A stretch of 64,000 nucleotides of DNA from Streptomyces griseus (GTDB lineage Bacteria > Actinomycetota > Actinomycetes > Streptomycetales > Streptomycetaceae): contig NZ_UAVD01000003.1 in NCBI RefSeq assembly GCF_900460065.1, positions 36,177 through 100,176 on the forward strand, given 5' to 3'. Below are positions 1 to 7,290 of this stretch, piece by piece. The position numbers and the translations under genes were made by a program. A model generated the notes under the pieces. That model had not been told where the DNA came from, did not search any database, and saw only the letters and a list, made by a program, of their open reading frames with translations. The number at the start of each line of letters is the position of its first letter. Within the stretch, counting starts at the first letter, position 1.

Positions 1-264
1 CCGGGCGTGCGCACGGTCCTGATCGCCAGCCGCTGGGGCCAGGACGTGGTGGACCGGGCGAAGGCGGCGGGGGCCGCGACGCTCGCGCTGAACATCCGCC
101 GCCTCACCCTGGAGATCGTGGAGCAGGCCCACTCCGAGGGGGTGAAGGTGATCGGCTGGGTGGTGAACACCCAGGACCACCTGCGTCTCGCGCGGGCGCT
201 GGGCCTGGACGGCGCGACGACCGACTTCCCCGAGATCCGCCGCGCCGGACGCTTCACCGCCTGA
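1..264 (+). CDS. Glycerophosphodiester phosphodiesterase, C-terminal part (5'-truncated by window)
   Basis: The reading frame is open from base 1, so the N-terminus lies outside the window. The visible 87 residues match the end of a GDPD TIM barrel: a beta strand ending in GWVVNT is followed by a helix, then LGLDGATTDFPEI, which corresponds to the conserved G-(V/I)-D-x-(I/V)-x-TD-x-P close of the barrel. The family hydrolyses glycerophosphodiesters to glycerol-3-phosphate and an alcohol. The metal-binding and catalytic residues of the family lie upstream and cannot be checked here. The family call is fairly sure; cellular location is unknown because any signal peptide would be outside the window. 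Confidence 0.85.
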   Translation, partial: PGVRTVLIASRWGQDVVDRAKAAGAATLALNIRRLTLEIVEQAHSEGVKVIGWVVNTQDHLRLARALGLDGATTDFPEIRRAGRFTA

Positions 265-276
265 GGGCCGCCTCCC

Positions 277-852
277 TCAGGCGCCCTCCCCCGCGTCGCC
301 CGCCTCAAGGTTCTTGACGAGCAGTTCAAAGGCCAGGTCGTCGCGTTGGGGGATGCCGAAGCGCTCGTCTCCGTACGGGAACGGAGTGAGCTCTCCCGTA
401 CGGCGGTAGCCCCGGCGTTCGTACCAGGCGATCAGGTCATCGCGCACCGAGATGACCGTCATGTGCATCTCGCCGACACCCCAGCTCTCCCTGGCGGTGC
501 GCTCCGCCTCGGCGATGATCCGCTTGCCGAATCCGCCGCCCTGGAGCCCCGGCCGGACCGCGAACATGCCGAAGTAGGCCGCGTCGCCCCGGTGTTCGAG
601 CTGGCAGCAGGCGACGAGTTCGCCGCCGCGCTCGACCGCGAGGAGCCTGCTCGCCGGAGCGTCGATGACGGCGCGCACCCCCTGCTCGTCGGTGCGCTGC
701 CCCTGGAGGATGTCGGCCTCGGTGGTCCAGCCGGTGCGGCTGGAGTCACCGCGGTAGGCGGACTCGATCAGGGCCACCAGCGCAGGGACGTCGGCCCCGG
801 CCGCGTCGCGGAAGGTCAGCTCGTCCGTGTCGGGGGGCGTGGCGGTGTCCAT
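277..852 (-). CDS. GNAT family N-acetyltransferase
   Basis: Protein of 191 residues beginning MDTATPPDTDELTFRDA. The frame stays open further upstream, but this ATG has a GGAG ribosome-binding site about nine bases before it and is where family similarity starts. The acetyl-CoA binding segment is visible as VRPGLQGGGFGKRIIAEAE, the Q/R-x-x-G-x-G/A motif, followed by beta strands 5 to 7 with WYERRGYRRTGE. Such proteins transfer acetyl groups from acetyl-CoA to amines, but the substrate cannot be read from sequence. It converges on the phosphodiesterase gene and diverges from the DUF5134 gene. A three-unit 20-bp tandem repeat lies directly upstream. Confidence 0.88.
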   Translation of the reverse strand: MDTATPPDTDELTFRDAAGADVPALVALIESAYRGDSSRTGWTTEADILQGQRTDEQGVRAVIDAPASRLLAVERGGELVACCQLEHRGDAAYFGMFAVRPGLQGGGFGKRIIAEAERTARESWGVGEMHMTVISVRDDLIAWYERRGYRRTGELTPFPYGDERFGIPQRDDLAFELLVKNLEAGDAGEGA

Positions 853-870
853 GGTGGGGTGCTCCGTTTC

Positions 871-930
871 TCTGCTGCCGTACGCACTTCTGTGCCGTTG
901 TACGCGCTTCCCTGCTGCCGTACGCACGAT
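871..930. repeat. Three tandem 20-bp units upstream of the GNAT gene
   Basis: Units at 871-890, 891-910 and 911-930. Units 1 and 3 share the 16-mer CTGCTGCCGTACGCAC exactly; the middle unit is degenerate but keeps GCCGT(A/T)(C/G)TACGC-like spacing. The block begins 19 bp upstream of the GNAT start codon, so it lies in the leader or promoter. Function is not known; two-helical-turn spacing would suit a regulator. Confidence 0.6.
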
Positions 931-1103
931 CGCGGTCTCCGCCGCCGCACATGCGGTCGAGAGTAACGCGACCCGAAGCGCCCCCGGTGGGCCCCGGCGC
1001 ACCCCCTTCACCACCCCGCGCGCCGGATTCGGCCTCGGCCCCCCGGGCATCGATGGGACGACCCGCAACAGTGGCGTACGTCCGATCCGGGGGGAGGCGC
1101 GCC

Positions 1104-1712
1104 GTGCACGGAGGGGCCCTGACCGGCTGGCTGTTGATGGCACTGTGCGCGGCGAGCGGCGCCTACTGCCTGCTGCGCGCCCGCGCGGGGAACCCGCGGG
1201 AGCGCCGCACCGCGCGCGCGGAGGCGCTCATGGGTTTCGGTATGGCCGCGATGGCCGTTCCGGCGGCGGTGCTGCCGCCCCCGGACTGGGCCTGGGCGGT
1301 GTACGCGGTGCTGTTCGGCACGGCCGCGCTGCGAGCGGCCCGGCCCGCCCTGCGCGGCGGCCACCATCTGCACCATCTCGTCGGCTCGCTGGCCATGGTC
1401 TACATGGCCGTGGCGATGGCCCCCGCGGTGGCGGGGGGAGGCGGGGGCGGGCACGCCGGGCACGGGGCGGCCGCCGGCGCCGGCGGCATACCCCTGCTGA
1501 CCGGGGTGCTGCTCCTCTACTACGCCCTCTACGTACTGGGCTCGGCCGGCCGGCTGCTGCCGGGGGCCGCGGTGGTCCCGGCCGGCGGGACGGTCCCGGG
1601 CCCCCGGCCCTCCGGCGGATTCGGGGGCGCATCGGACGGCCTGTCCGAGCTCACCACGGCGTGCAGACTGACGATGGGCATCGGCATGCTCGCGATGCTG
1701 CTCACTCTGTGA
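1104..1712 (+). CDS. DUF5134 family integral membrane protein
   Basis: Protein of 202 residues. The GTG at 1104 is chosen because GGGGGAGG lies about eight bases upstream and the product then begins MHGGALTGWLLMALCAASGAYCLL-like, the typical family start; an earlier ATG at 951 would add an unconserved Pro/Arg-rich tail. Five to six hydrophobic segments are visible, near residues 5-24, 42-60, 65-85, 95-115, 132-155 and 188-202. A glycine/histidine-rich loop (GGGGGGHAGHG) sits between segments 4 and 5 and could be a weak metal site, though this is a guess. DUF5134 proteins have no assigned function. The downstream M56 peptidase gene is on the same strand 98 bp away. Confidence 0.8.
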   Translation: MHGGALTGWLLMALCAASGAYCLLRARAGNPRERRTARAEALMGFGMAAMAVPAAVLPPPDWAWAVYAVLFGTAALRAARPALRGGHHLHHLVGSLAMVYMAVAMAPAVAGGGGGGHAGHGAAAGAGGIPLLTGVLLLYYALYVLGSAGRLLPGAAVVPAGGTVPGPRPSGGFGGASDGLSELTTACRLTMGIGMLAMLLTL

Positions 1713-1810
1713 GACAGGAAGTGGGACAGACCCCCCGGCAAACCGTGGTCTACGTCACTTGCCGGTCGCGGCCGTACCCCCGGCCGACCCACCCCTCATA
1801 AGCTGAGGCC

Positions 1811-2746
1811 ATGCTGGTCTCCCTCGCGCTGCTGCTGCTCGGTGCATTGACCGCCCTGGTGACTCCCCGCGTGATGGCGCGCGCCCGGTGGCCGGAGCGC
1901 GAACCGGTCGTGGCCCTGTGGGTCTGGCAGTGCGTGGTGGCCGGTGTCCTGCTGTCGTTCGCCCTGTCCATGACGCTGAGCGCCGCCGCGGCCTGGCAGG
2001 CGGTGCGGGGCCACGTCTTCGCCCCCGCCCCGCACGCCGTCGTCGAGGCGTACGCCCTGGCGGCGTACGGGCCGTGGTCGGCGGTGATCGCGGTGCTGCT
2101 GGCGATGGGCGGGCTGTGGACCGGGGCGATGCTCCTGCGGGAGATCGGGCGGGCCCGGCGTCGCCGCAAGCAGCGTCGGGCGGAACTGCTGGTGCGTTCC
2201 CCGCTGATGCCCGGCGAGGAGCCGGGCGCCGACCGCCTCGTGGTGCTGGAGGGCGAACGCCCCGACGCCTGGTGGCTGCCCGGCACGGCTCCGCAACTCG
2301 TCATCACCACCGCCGCGCTGGGACGGCTGAAAGGCCGTCAGCTCGATGCCGTGCTCGCCCACGAGCAGGGCCACGCCCAGGCCCGGCACGACTGGCTGCT
2401 GCACTGCTCGTCGGCGCTGGCGATCGGCTTCCCGCAGATCCCGGTGTTCGCCGCGTTCCGTGACGAGATGCACCGGCTGGTCGAACTGGCAGCCGACGAC
2501 GTGGCGTCACGCCGCTTCGGCCGGCTGACGACCGCGCTCGCCCTCGTCGGACTGAACGAGGACCGCGGGGTGTTCGGCCCCTGCCCCACTCCGCAGGCCC
2601 AAGTGCCCCTCCGGGTCAACCGGTTGCTGGCTCCGGTCGAACGGCTGACGGCGGGCCGCAGGCTCCGGCTGACGGCCGCCGCCGCACTGGTCCCGGTGGT
2701 CCCGGTGTTCGTGGCCTTCGTCCCGGGGCTCCGCGCACTGGGCTGA
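1811..2746 (+). CDS. M56 family (BlaR1-like) membrane metallopeptidase
   Basis: Protein of 311 residues with hydrophobic segments near 1-20, 36-62 and 83-107, then a soluble zinc-protease part. The HExxH motif is seen as AHEQGHAQARHDW, with the two histidines at about residues 184 and 188, and the downstream VELAADDVA supplies the expected acidic zinc ligand. A final hydrophobic segment lies near 283-305. M56 enzymes are best known for cleaving repressors such as BlaI, but no repressor gene adjoins this copy and there is no extracellular sensor domain. Its substrate is therefore unknown. Compare the second M56 gene at 38042-38974, which is paired with blaI. Confidence 0.9.
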   Translation: MLVSLALLLLGALTALVTPRVMARARWPEREPVVALWVWQCVVAGVLLSFALSMTLSAAAAWQAVRGHVFAPAPHAVVEAYALAAYGPWSAVIAVLLAMGGLWTGAMLLREIGRARRRRKQRRAELLVRSPLMPGEEPGADRLVVLEGERPDAWWLPGTAPQLVITTAALGRLKGRQLDAVLAHEQGHAQARHDWLLHCSSALAIGFPQIPVFAAFRDEMHRLVELAADDVASRRFGRLTTALALVGLNEDRGVFGPCPTPQAQVPLRVNRLLAPVERLTAGRRLRLTAAAALVPVVPVFVAFVPGLRALG

Positions 2747-2788
2747 GGGCCGTCCCCCGATTCGCGGCGGGCGCACGGCGACGGCCCT
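2746..2788. terminator. Possible weak terminator after the M56 gene
   Basis: AGGGCCGTC at 2746-2754 pairs with GACGGCCCT at 2780-2788, a nine-pair stem with a 25-base loop starting at the M56 stop codon. There is no T tract. It is offered as a possible transcript end because the next gene has its own ribosome-binding region. Confidence 0.35.
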
Positions 2789-2885
2789 GGGGCCGCGTCC
2801 GCCGGATCGGGAACCGGGTCAGCGGCGCACCCCTGTCCGCACCCCGGGTTGGCCTTCGGGCGGTGTCCTCCGCGAGGATCACCCC

Positions 2886-3617
2886 ATGCCCTCCCCCCTG
2901 CCCCCCTTCCGCTCGCCGGATCGCGCCGCCCGCACCCCGCCCGCCGTGTGGACCGGAGCCGTCGTCGGCGCGGCCGCTCTCGTGCTGCTCGCGCTGGTGG
3001 CGGCCCGCTGGTCGCCGCTGATGTCCCTGGACCGGTCGGTCGCCGACGCCCTGCACCGGCACGCGGTGACCGATCCCGGTCTGGTGCGGGTGAGCCGGGT
3101 GCTGACGGACTGGGTGTGGGATCCCTGGACCATGCGCGCCCTGATCGCGGTGACGGTGGTCGCCCTGTGGTGGCGGGGCGCCCGCACGCTCGCCCTCTGG
3201 CTGGCCGCGACGAGCCTGATCGGCACCCTCCTCCAGCAGGGGCTGAAGGCGGCGGTGGGCCGGGAGCGCCCGCAGTGGCCCGACCCGGTGGACTCGGCCC
3301 ACTACGCGGCCTTCCCCTCCGGGCACGCCATGACGGCCGTCGTGACCTGCGGCCTGTTCGTCTGGCTGCTGCGGCTGTACGGCGCCGGGCCCGGCGCCCG
3401 GGCCGCGGTGCTGGCCGTGGCGGTGGTCTCGGCGATCGGCGTGGCGGCGACGCGGGTGTACCTGGGGGTGCACTGGCTGACCGATGTCGTGGGCGGTGCG
3501 CTGCTGGGGGTGGCCCTGGTGGCGTTGAGCGCCGCGGCGTACGCCCGGTACGCGGCGCCCCGACCGGGCGGTCTTGTCGGCCCGGGGGCGGACCGGCGAG
3601 GATCGCGTCCATGGTGA
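2886..3617 (+). CDS. PAP2 (type 2 phosphatidic acid phosphatase) membrane phosphatase
   Basis: Protein of 243 residues with several transmembrane segments. The three phosphatase signature motifs are all present: KAAVGRERP (about residues 120-128), PSGH (about 144-147) and RVYLGVHWLTDVVGG (about 191-205). The histidines in motifs 2 and 3 are the expected nucleophile and its partner. The family dephosphorylates lipid phosphates such as phosphatidate or undecaprenyl pyrophosphate at the outer membrane face. The last seven bases overlap the start of the HAD gene, so the two are probably translationally coupled and co-transcribed. Confidence 0.9.
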   Translation: MPSPLPPFRSPDRAARTPPAVWTGAVVGAAALVLLALVAARWSPLMSLDRSVADALHRHAVTDPGLVRVSRVLTDWVWDPWTMRALIAVTVVALWWRGARTLALWLAATSLIGTLLQQGLKAAVGRERPQWPDPVDSAHYAAFPSGHAMTAVVTCGLFVWLLRLYGAGPGARAAVLAVAVVSAIGVAATRVYLGVHWLTDVVGGALLGVALVALSAAAYARYAAPRPGGLVGPGADRRGSRPW

Positions 3618-4306
3618 CCAAAGGCGTCCTGTTCGACTTCTCCGGAACCCTGTTCCGTATCGAGCCGGTCCGCGACTGGCTCGCCGCCGTGCTGCGCGAG
3701 GAGGGCCTCGACGTCCCTCCGGAGGACTTCGAGCGGTACGTGAGCGGGCTCACGGAGGCCGGCGCCCTCCCGGGCGGGCCGCCCCCGCTCCGGATCCCCG
3801 ACCGGCTGGCCGGGGCGGCCTCCCGCCGGGACCTGAGCGCCGCTCTGCACCGCGAGGCCTACACCGGTCTGGCCCGGACCGTCCCCCTGCCCGATCCGGG
3901 GCTGTACGACGCGCTGTACGACCGTCACAGACGGCCTGAGGCCTGGCAGGCCTATCCGGACGCCGCGGAGGTGCTGGCGGGGCTGCGGAGGGCGGGGATC
4001 GCGGTGTGCGTGGTCAGCAACATCGGGTGGGACCCGCGCCCGGTCTTCCGCGCGCACGGGCTGGACGCCCTGGTCGACGCCTACGCCCTGTCCTTCGAGC
4101 ACGGGCTCCAGAAGCCCGACCCGGGACTCTTCCGCGTCGCCTGTGCGCTGATCGGCCTGGATCCGGCGGACGTGGTCATGGTCGGTGACGACCGGCACGC
4201 GGACGGCGGCGCCGCCGCGCTGGGCTGCGAGGTCCGGTTCGTGGATCACCTGCCGGTGGCGGAGCGGCCCGACGGCCTGCGTTCGCTGGGGCTCGTCCCG
4301 GAGTGA
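3611..4306 (+). CDS. HAD family hydrolase with DFSGT motif I
   Basis: Protein of 231 residues starting at ATG 3611, preceded by GAGGA and overlapping the PAP2 stop. HAD motif I reads FDFSGTLF at residues 8-15: the nucleophilic aspartate is kept but the usual second aspartate is serine. Motif II is VVSNIGW, motif III is the lysine in LQKPDPGLF, and motif IV is VMVGDDRHAD. Loss of the second aspartate, the usual acid/base of HAD phosphatases, suggests either a non-phosphatase activity or a changed mechanism. Coupling to a lipid phosphatase gene hints at a shared process, but the substrate cannot be inferred. Confidence 0.85.
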   Translation: MVTKGVLFDFSGTLFRIEPVRDWLAAVLREEGLDVPPEDFERYVSGLTEAGALPGGPPPLRIPDRLAGAASRRDLSAALHREAYTGLARTVPLPDPGLYDALYDRHRRPEAWQAYPDAAEVLAGLRRAGIAVCVVSNIGWDPRPVFRAHGLDALVDAYALSFEHGLQKPDPGLFRVACALIGLDPADVVMVGDDRHADGGAAALGCEVRFVDHLPVAERPDGLRSLGLVPE

Positions 4307-4399
4307 GCGCGGGAATCGAGGGAGATCGGACCGGGGTGTGAGGCATATCCCGCCGCCGAAGGGGTAAGGGTGGCGGCTTGGGGCCGTAGCCTGGTGGAC

Positions 4400-4576
4400 A
4401 TGCCCCCCATGCCGTCGTCCGTGTCCGCACGTTCCGCAGCCGAGGTCAACGCGGAGATCCGCGACCTGTGGCAGCGTTCGGGCGGGCGCCTGACGCCGCA
4501 GGACGAGGCGGAGTACCAGCGGCTGCTGGTGGAGTGGGCCGCCGCCACCGGCGGAAGCGTCCGCACCGCGGCCTGA
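4400..4576 (+). CDS. Small conserved-type hypothetical protein (58 aa)
   Basis: Short protein with one predicted amphipathic helical hairpin: a helix around SAAEVNAEIRDLWQRSG and a second around TPQDEAEYQRLLVEWAAAT. No signal peptide, membrane segment or cysteines. A GGTGG lies directly before ATG 4400; ATG 4409 is an alternative start. Codon use is strongly G/C at third positions, supporting a real gene, and proteins with this layout are common in Streptomyces, but no function is known to me. It stands alone between the HAD gene and the convergent LVIVD gene. The following 290 bp hold no further gene, only the terminator at 4787-4835. Confidence 0.65.
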   Translation: MPPMPSSVSARSAAEVNAEIRDLWQRSGGRLTPQDEAEYQRLLVEWAAATGGSVRTAA

Positions 4577-4786
4577 CCGCCGTACGCGGTTCGGCCGCGT
4601 CCGTCGCCGCTTGGAGACCGCACCCGATCCGGCGATCCCCCGCGTCGCCGGATCGGAGCGCACCCGCGGCGTGCCACGTGGGACACGGCCGCGGACCGCG
4701 CCGGGGACCGGAGTTGCGGAGTCCGCCGTCGCAGGGACCAAGCATCTCCCCACCCGGCTCATCGGTCAATGAATTTCCGGTGGCAC

Positions 4787-4835
4787 GCATCCGGGGCCGG
4801 TGTCCGCCCGGCGGGCGGACACCGGCCCCGGATGC
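4787..4835 (-). terminator. Perfect 24-bp hairpin terminator downstream of the LVIVD gene
   Basis: The left arm at 4787-4810 and right arm at 4812-4835 are exact reverse complements, around a single central base. The hairpin starts 32 bp beyond the LVIVD stop codon. There is no T tract, as is usual for Streptomyces hairpin terminators. It may act on both strands, closing the small plus-strand gene as well. Confidence 0.85.
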
Positions 4836-4866
4836 GGGAACGGTCGGACCTCGGGCCCCTGACGGA

Positions 4867-6357
4867 TCAGCGGGCGAAGTAGTCCGGCTGCGTCTGCGCG
4901 TTGAGCTCGTCCAGCTCGACCCGCTCGGCCGGGTCGGTGCGCCGGTCGTTCAGCTTCAGCACGTCGAAGCCCTTGGCGATGTCACTGGAGTAGATGTGGC
5001 CGTTGTAGTAGTACGCCGACCAGGGGCCGGCCGTGGTGACCCGGTCGAGCGTGACCGGGCCGCGCTCGAAGAAGGCGATCTCCTCGGGCTTGGTGGAGTC
5101 GGTGAAGTCCCAGACGGAGATCCCGCCCTGGTACCAGGCCTGGACCATCAGGTCGCGGCCCTTCACCGGGATGATCGAGCCGTTGTGGGCGACGCAGACC
5201 TCGGAGTCGGCCTGGTGCCGGTCGATCTTGAAGTAGCTGCGGAAGACCAGCTTGCGCTGATCGCCCTTGCCGACGATGTCGTAGATGCCGTCGGCGCCGC
5301 GCTCGGGCCCGATCTCCGCGTTGCAGGTGGCCGCGCCGCCGCCGCCGAGCTCGTCGGTGAAGACGACCTTGTCGGCGCCCTGGTTGAAGGTGGCCGAGTG
5401 CCAGAACGCGAAGTTCACGTTGTCCTGGACCCGGTCGATGATCTTCGGGTTCTCCGGGTCCTTGATGGAGAACAGCAGACCGTCGCCCATGCAGGCGCCG
5501 GCGGCGAGGTCCTTGGACGGCAGCACCGTGATGTCGTGGCAGCCGGTCGTCTTGGAGACACCGGGGTTCTCCGGCGCACCGGGGTTGCCGCCGTCCGGGA
5601 AGAGGACCGGGAAGTTCACGATCCGGGCCTTCTGGGGCGCCTTGACCGGCACCTTGATGATGGAGATCCCGTCGTGCGGCGGCTTGCAGTCCGGGAACGT
5701 CTCGTCGGGCGAGTACGAGGAGACGTACACGTACACGTTCTTGCCTTCCGGCACCAGCGTGTGCGTGTGGGAACCGCAGGCGGTCTCCACGGCGGCGATG
5801 TACTTCGGCTGCCGCTTGTTGCTGATGTCGAAGATCTTCATGCCCTCCCAGGAGGACTTCTCCGTGGCGGGCTGGGAGGTGCTGGAGCAGGAGTCGTCGC
5901 TGCGCGAGGAGTCCGTCGACAGGAACAGCAGGTTCCCGGAGACCGAGATGTCGTTCTGGGAACCGGGGCAGAGGACCTGTGCGACCGTCCTGGGCTTCTT
6001 CGGCTTGCTGATGTCGTAGATGACGAAGCCGTCGTAGTTGCCGACGTACGCGTACTTCCCCTGGAAGGCGAGGTCCGTGTTGAGGCCCTTGAGGGCGCCC
6101 TTCGGCACGTTCGTCAGGTGCTTGATGTTGGAGCTGTGGACGATCTCGTCCACGCCGGGTATGTCTCCACCGGTGATCGCGGCCCTGGCCTCGGCCTGCT
6201 CACTCTTGGTGACGGAACCGCGCTCGGCCGGGGCGTCGCCCGGGTCGGGGGTGGCGGCCGCCGTGGTGGCCGTCAGCAGCGTGGCGAGGAGTCCGGCTAC
6301 GGCTGCCACCGCGCCCAGACGTCTGCGCCGCACGCGGGTGGTGTGCAACGAGGTCAC
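4867..6357 (-). CDS. Secreted LVIVD-repeat beta-propeller protein
   Basis: Protein of 496 residues with a GTG start preceded by AAGGGAGGA. Residues 1-35 form an arginine-rich signal peptide (RRRRLGAVAAVAGLL...) ending near AAATPDP, so the protein is exported. The mature part carries propeller-like repeats of LVIVD type, for example YAYVGNYDGFVIYDISKPKKP and later GGISVWDFTDSTKPEEIAFFERGP and HIYSSDIAKGFDVLKL. Cysteine pairs in the middle (SDDSCSS, CHDITV, ACMGDG) suggest disulphides. The family is thought to be involved in surface binding, with no established enzyme activity. It is divergent from the DUF305 lipoprotein gene, an arrangement that suggests joint regulation. Confidence 0.88.
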   Translation of the reverse strand: MTSLHTTRVRRRRLGAVAAVAGLLATLLTATTAAATPDPGDAPAERGSVTKSEQAEARAAITGGDIPGVDEIVHSSNIKHLTNVPKGALKGLNTDLAFQGKYAYVGNYDGFVIYDISKPKKPRTVAQVLCPGSQNDISVSGNLLFLSTDSSRSDDSCSSTSQPATEKSSWEGMKIFDISNKRQPKYIAAVETACGSHTHTLVPEGKNVYVYVSSYSPDETFPDCKPPHDGISIIKVPVKAPQKARIVNFPVLFPDGGNPGAPENPGVSKTTGCHDITVLPSKDLAAGACMGDGLLFSIKDPENPKIIDRVQDNVNFAFWHSATFNQGADKVVFTDELGGGGAATCNAEIGPERGADGIYDIVGKGDQRKLVFRSYFKIDRHQADSEVCVAHNGSIIPVKGRDLMVQAWYQGGISVWDFTDSTKPEEIAFFERGPVTLDRVTTAGPWSAYYYNGHIYSSDIAKGFDVLKLNDRRTDPAERVELDELNAQTQPDYFAR

Positions 6358-6374
6358 TGCGTCCTCCCTTGTCT

Positions 6375-6392
6375 CCGTTCGGGTTCGAACGG
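6375..6392. promoter_or_regulatory. Inverted repeat in the LVIVD leader
   Basis: CCGTTCG and CGAACGG flank a GGTT spacer, a perfect 7+4+7 dyad 18 bp upstream of the LVIVD start codon and just before its ribosome-binding site. A second overlapping pairing (GGTTC / GAACC) extends to about 6402. It could be an operator or a translation-blocking hairpin. Confidence 0.45.
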
Positions 6393-6534
6393 TTCTTGAA
6401 CCCCCGGCAGTATCGTCCCTCCCATGTACACATCAACAGATGGCAACACAGACGTAATGAAAGTTTTTGATCTTCGCACCGTGGAAGCGTGTTAGGACGG
6501 TCTGCAACAGAACCCTGTGGCACAGGAGGTCACC

Positions 6535-7203
6535 GTGTTGATCCATCGCCGGTCCGCAGCCCCGCGCTCAACCGCTCTCGCGGCGGCGGCGGTTGCCGCC
6601 GTGCTCACCCTGGGGGCCTGCGACGCGGGCAGCGGTGACGGAACGTCGGACAGGGCCGGGGACGCCGGTCCCGGCGTGGTCGCGCCCGGCAGACCGGGCG
6701 AGCCCGCCCGGACGCTCTCCGCCGAGGAGGCCGCCGAGGAGGCCGGGAAGGACACCGCCAACTCCGCCGACTTCCGCTACGCGAGGATGATGATCGAGCA
6801 TCACGGCCAGGCGATCGTGATGACCGGGCTGGTCCCGGAACGGGCCTCCGCCGACACCGTCAAACGGCTCGCGGACCGCATATCGGCGGGCCAGAAGCCG
6901 GAGATCGGTGCGATGAAGGGGTGGCTGCAGAAGAACGGCGGCGACCGGCGCGAGGAGGGCCACGACCACGCCGCGATGCCCGGCATGGCGACCGAGGCCC
7001 AGCTCGACGCGTTGCGTGCCGCCGAGGGCAAGGCCTTCGACACACTCTTCCTGAAGCTGATGATCACCCACCACCAGGGCGCGATCACCATGGCCACGGA
7101 GGCGCTCACCGAGGGGAACGACGTCATCGTCGAGGAGATGGCGAGCGACGTGGTCGCCCAGCAGACCGTGGAGATCGACCGGATGCGCGGGCTGATGGAC
7201 TGA
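6535..7203 (+). CDS. DUF305 lipoprotein
   Basis: Protein of 222 residues. GTG 6535 (or TTG 6538) follows AGGAGGT at 6524-6530; an upstream GTG at 6517 has no such site. A signal peptide ends in the lipobox LTLGAC, so the mature protein is a lipid-anchored exported protein. Two DUF305 half-domains are marked by the histidine pairs RMMIEHHGQAIVM and KLMITHHQGAITMA. Between them is a histidine/methionine patch, HDHAAMPGM, reminiscent of copper-handling proteins. DUF305 is a ferritin-like four-helix bundle family often linked to metal stress; the metal role here is inferred. It is divergent from the LVIVD gene with a shared 177-bp promoter region. Confidence 0.9.
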   Translation: MLIHRRSAAPRSTALAAAAVAAVLTLGACDAGSGDGTSDRAGDAGPGVVAPGRPGEPARTLSAEEAAEEAGKDTANSADFRYARMMIEHHGQAIVMTGLVPERASADTVKRLADRISAGQKPEIGAMKGWLQKNGGDRREEGHDHAAMPGMATEAQLDALRAAEGKAFDTLFLKLMITHHQGAITMATEALTEGNDVIVEEMASDVVAQQTVEIDRMRGLMD

Positions 7204-7290
7204 GCCGATCGGCCGACCGCCCCGAGCACCGGCGGTGCGGATCGCCCCGGCGGTGCCATCCTGGAGTCAACCTCCGGGAAGAGGTGCGCC

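Noticed and set aside
871..930. CRISPR-like array
   Set aside because: Units are directly adjacent without spacers and there are only three; it is a simple tandem repeat.
6375..6402. GGTTCGAA sequence resembling a tRNA T-arm
   Set aside because: No acceptor, D or anticodon stems surround it; it is better explained as part of the dyad in the LVIVD leader.
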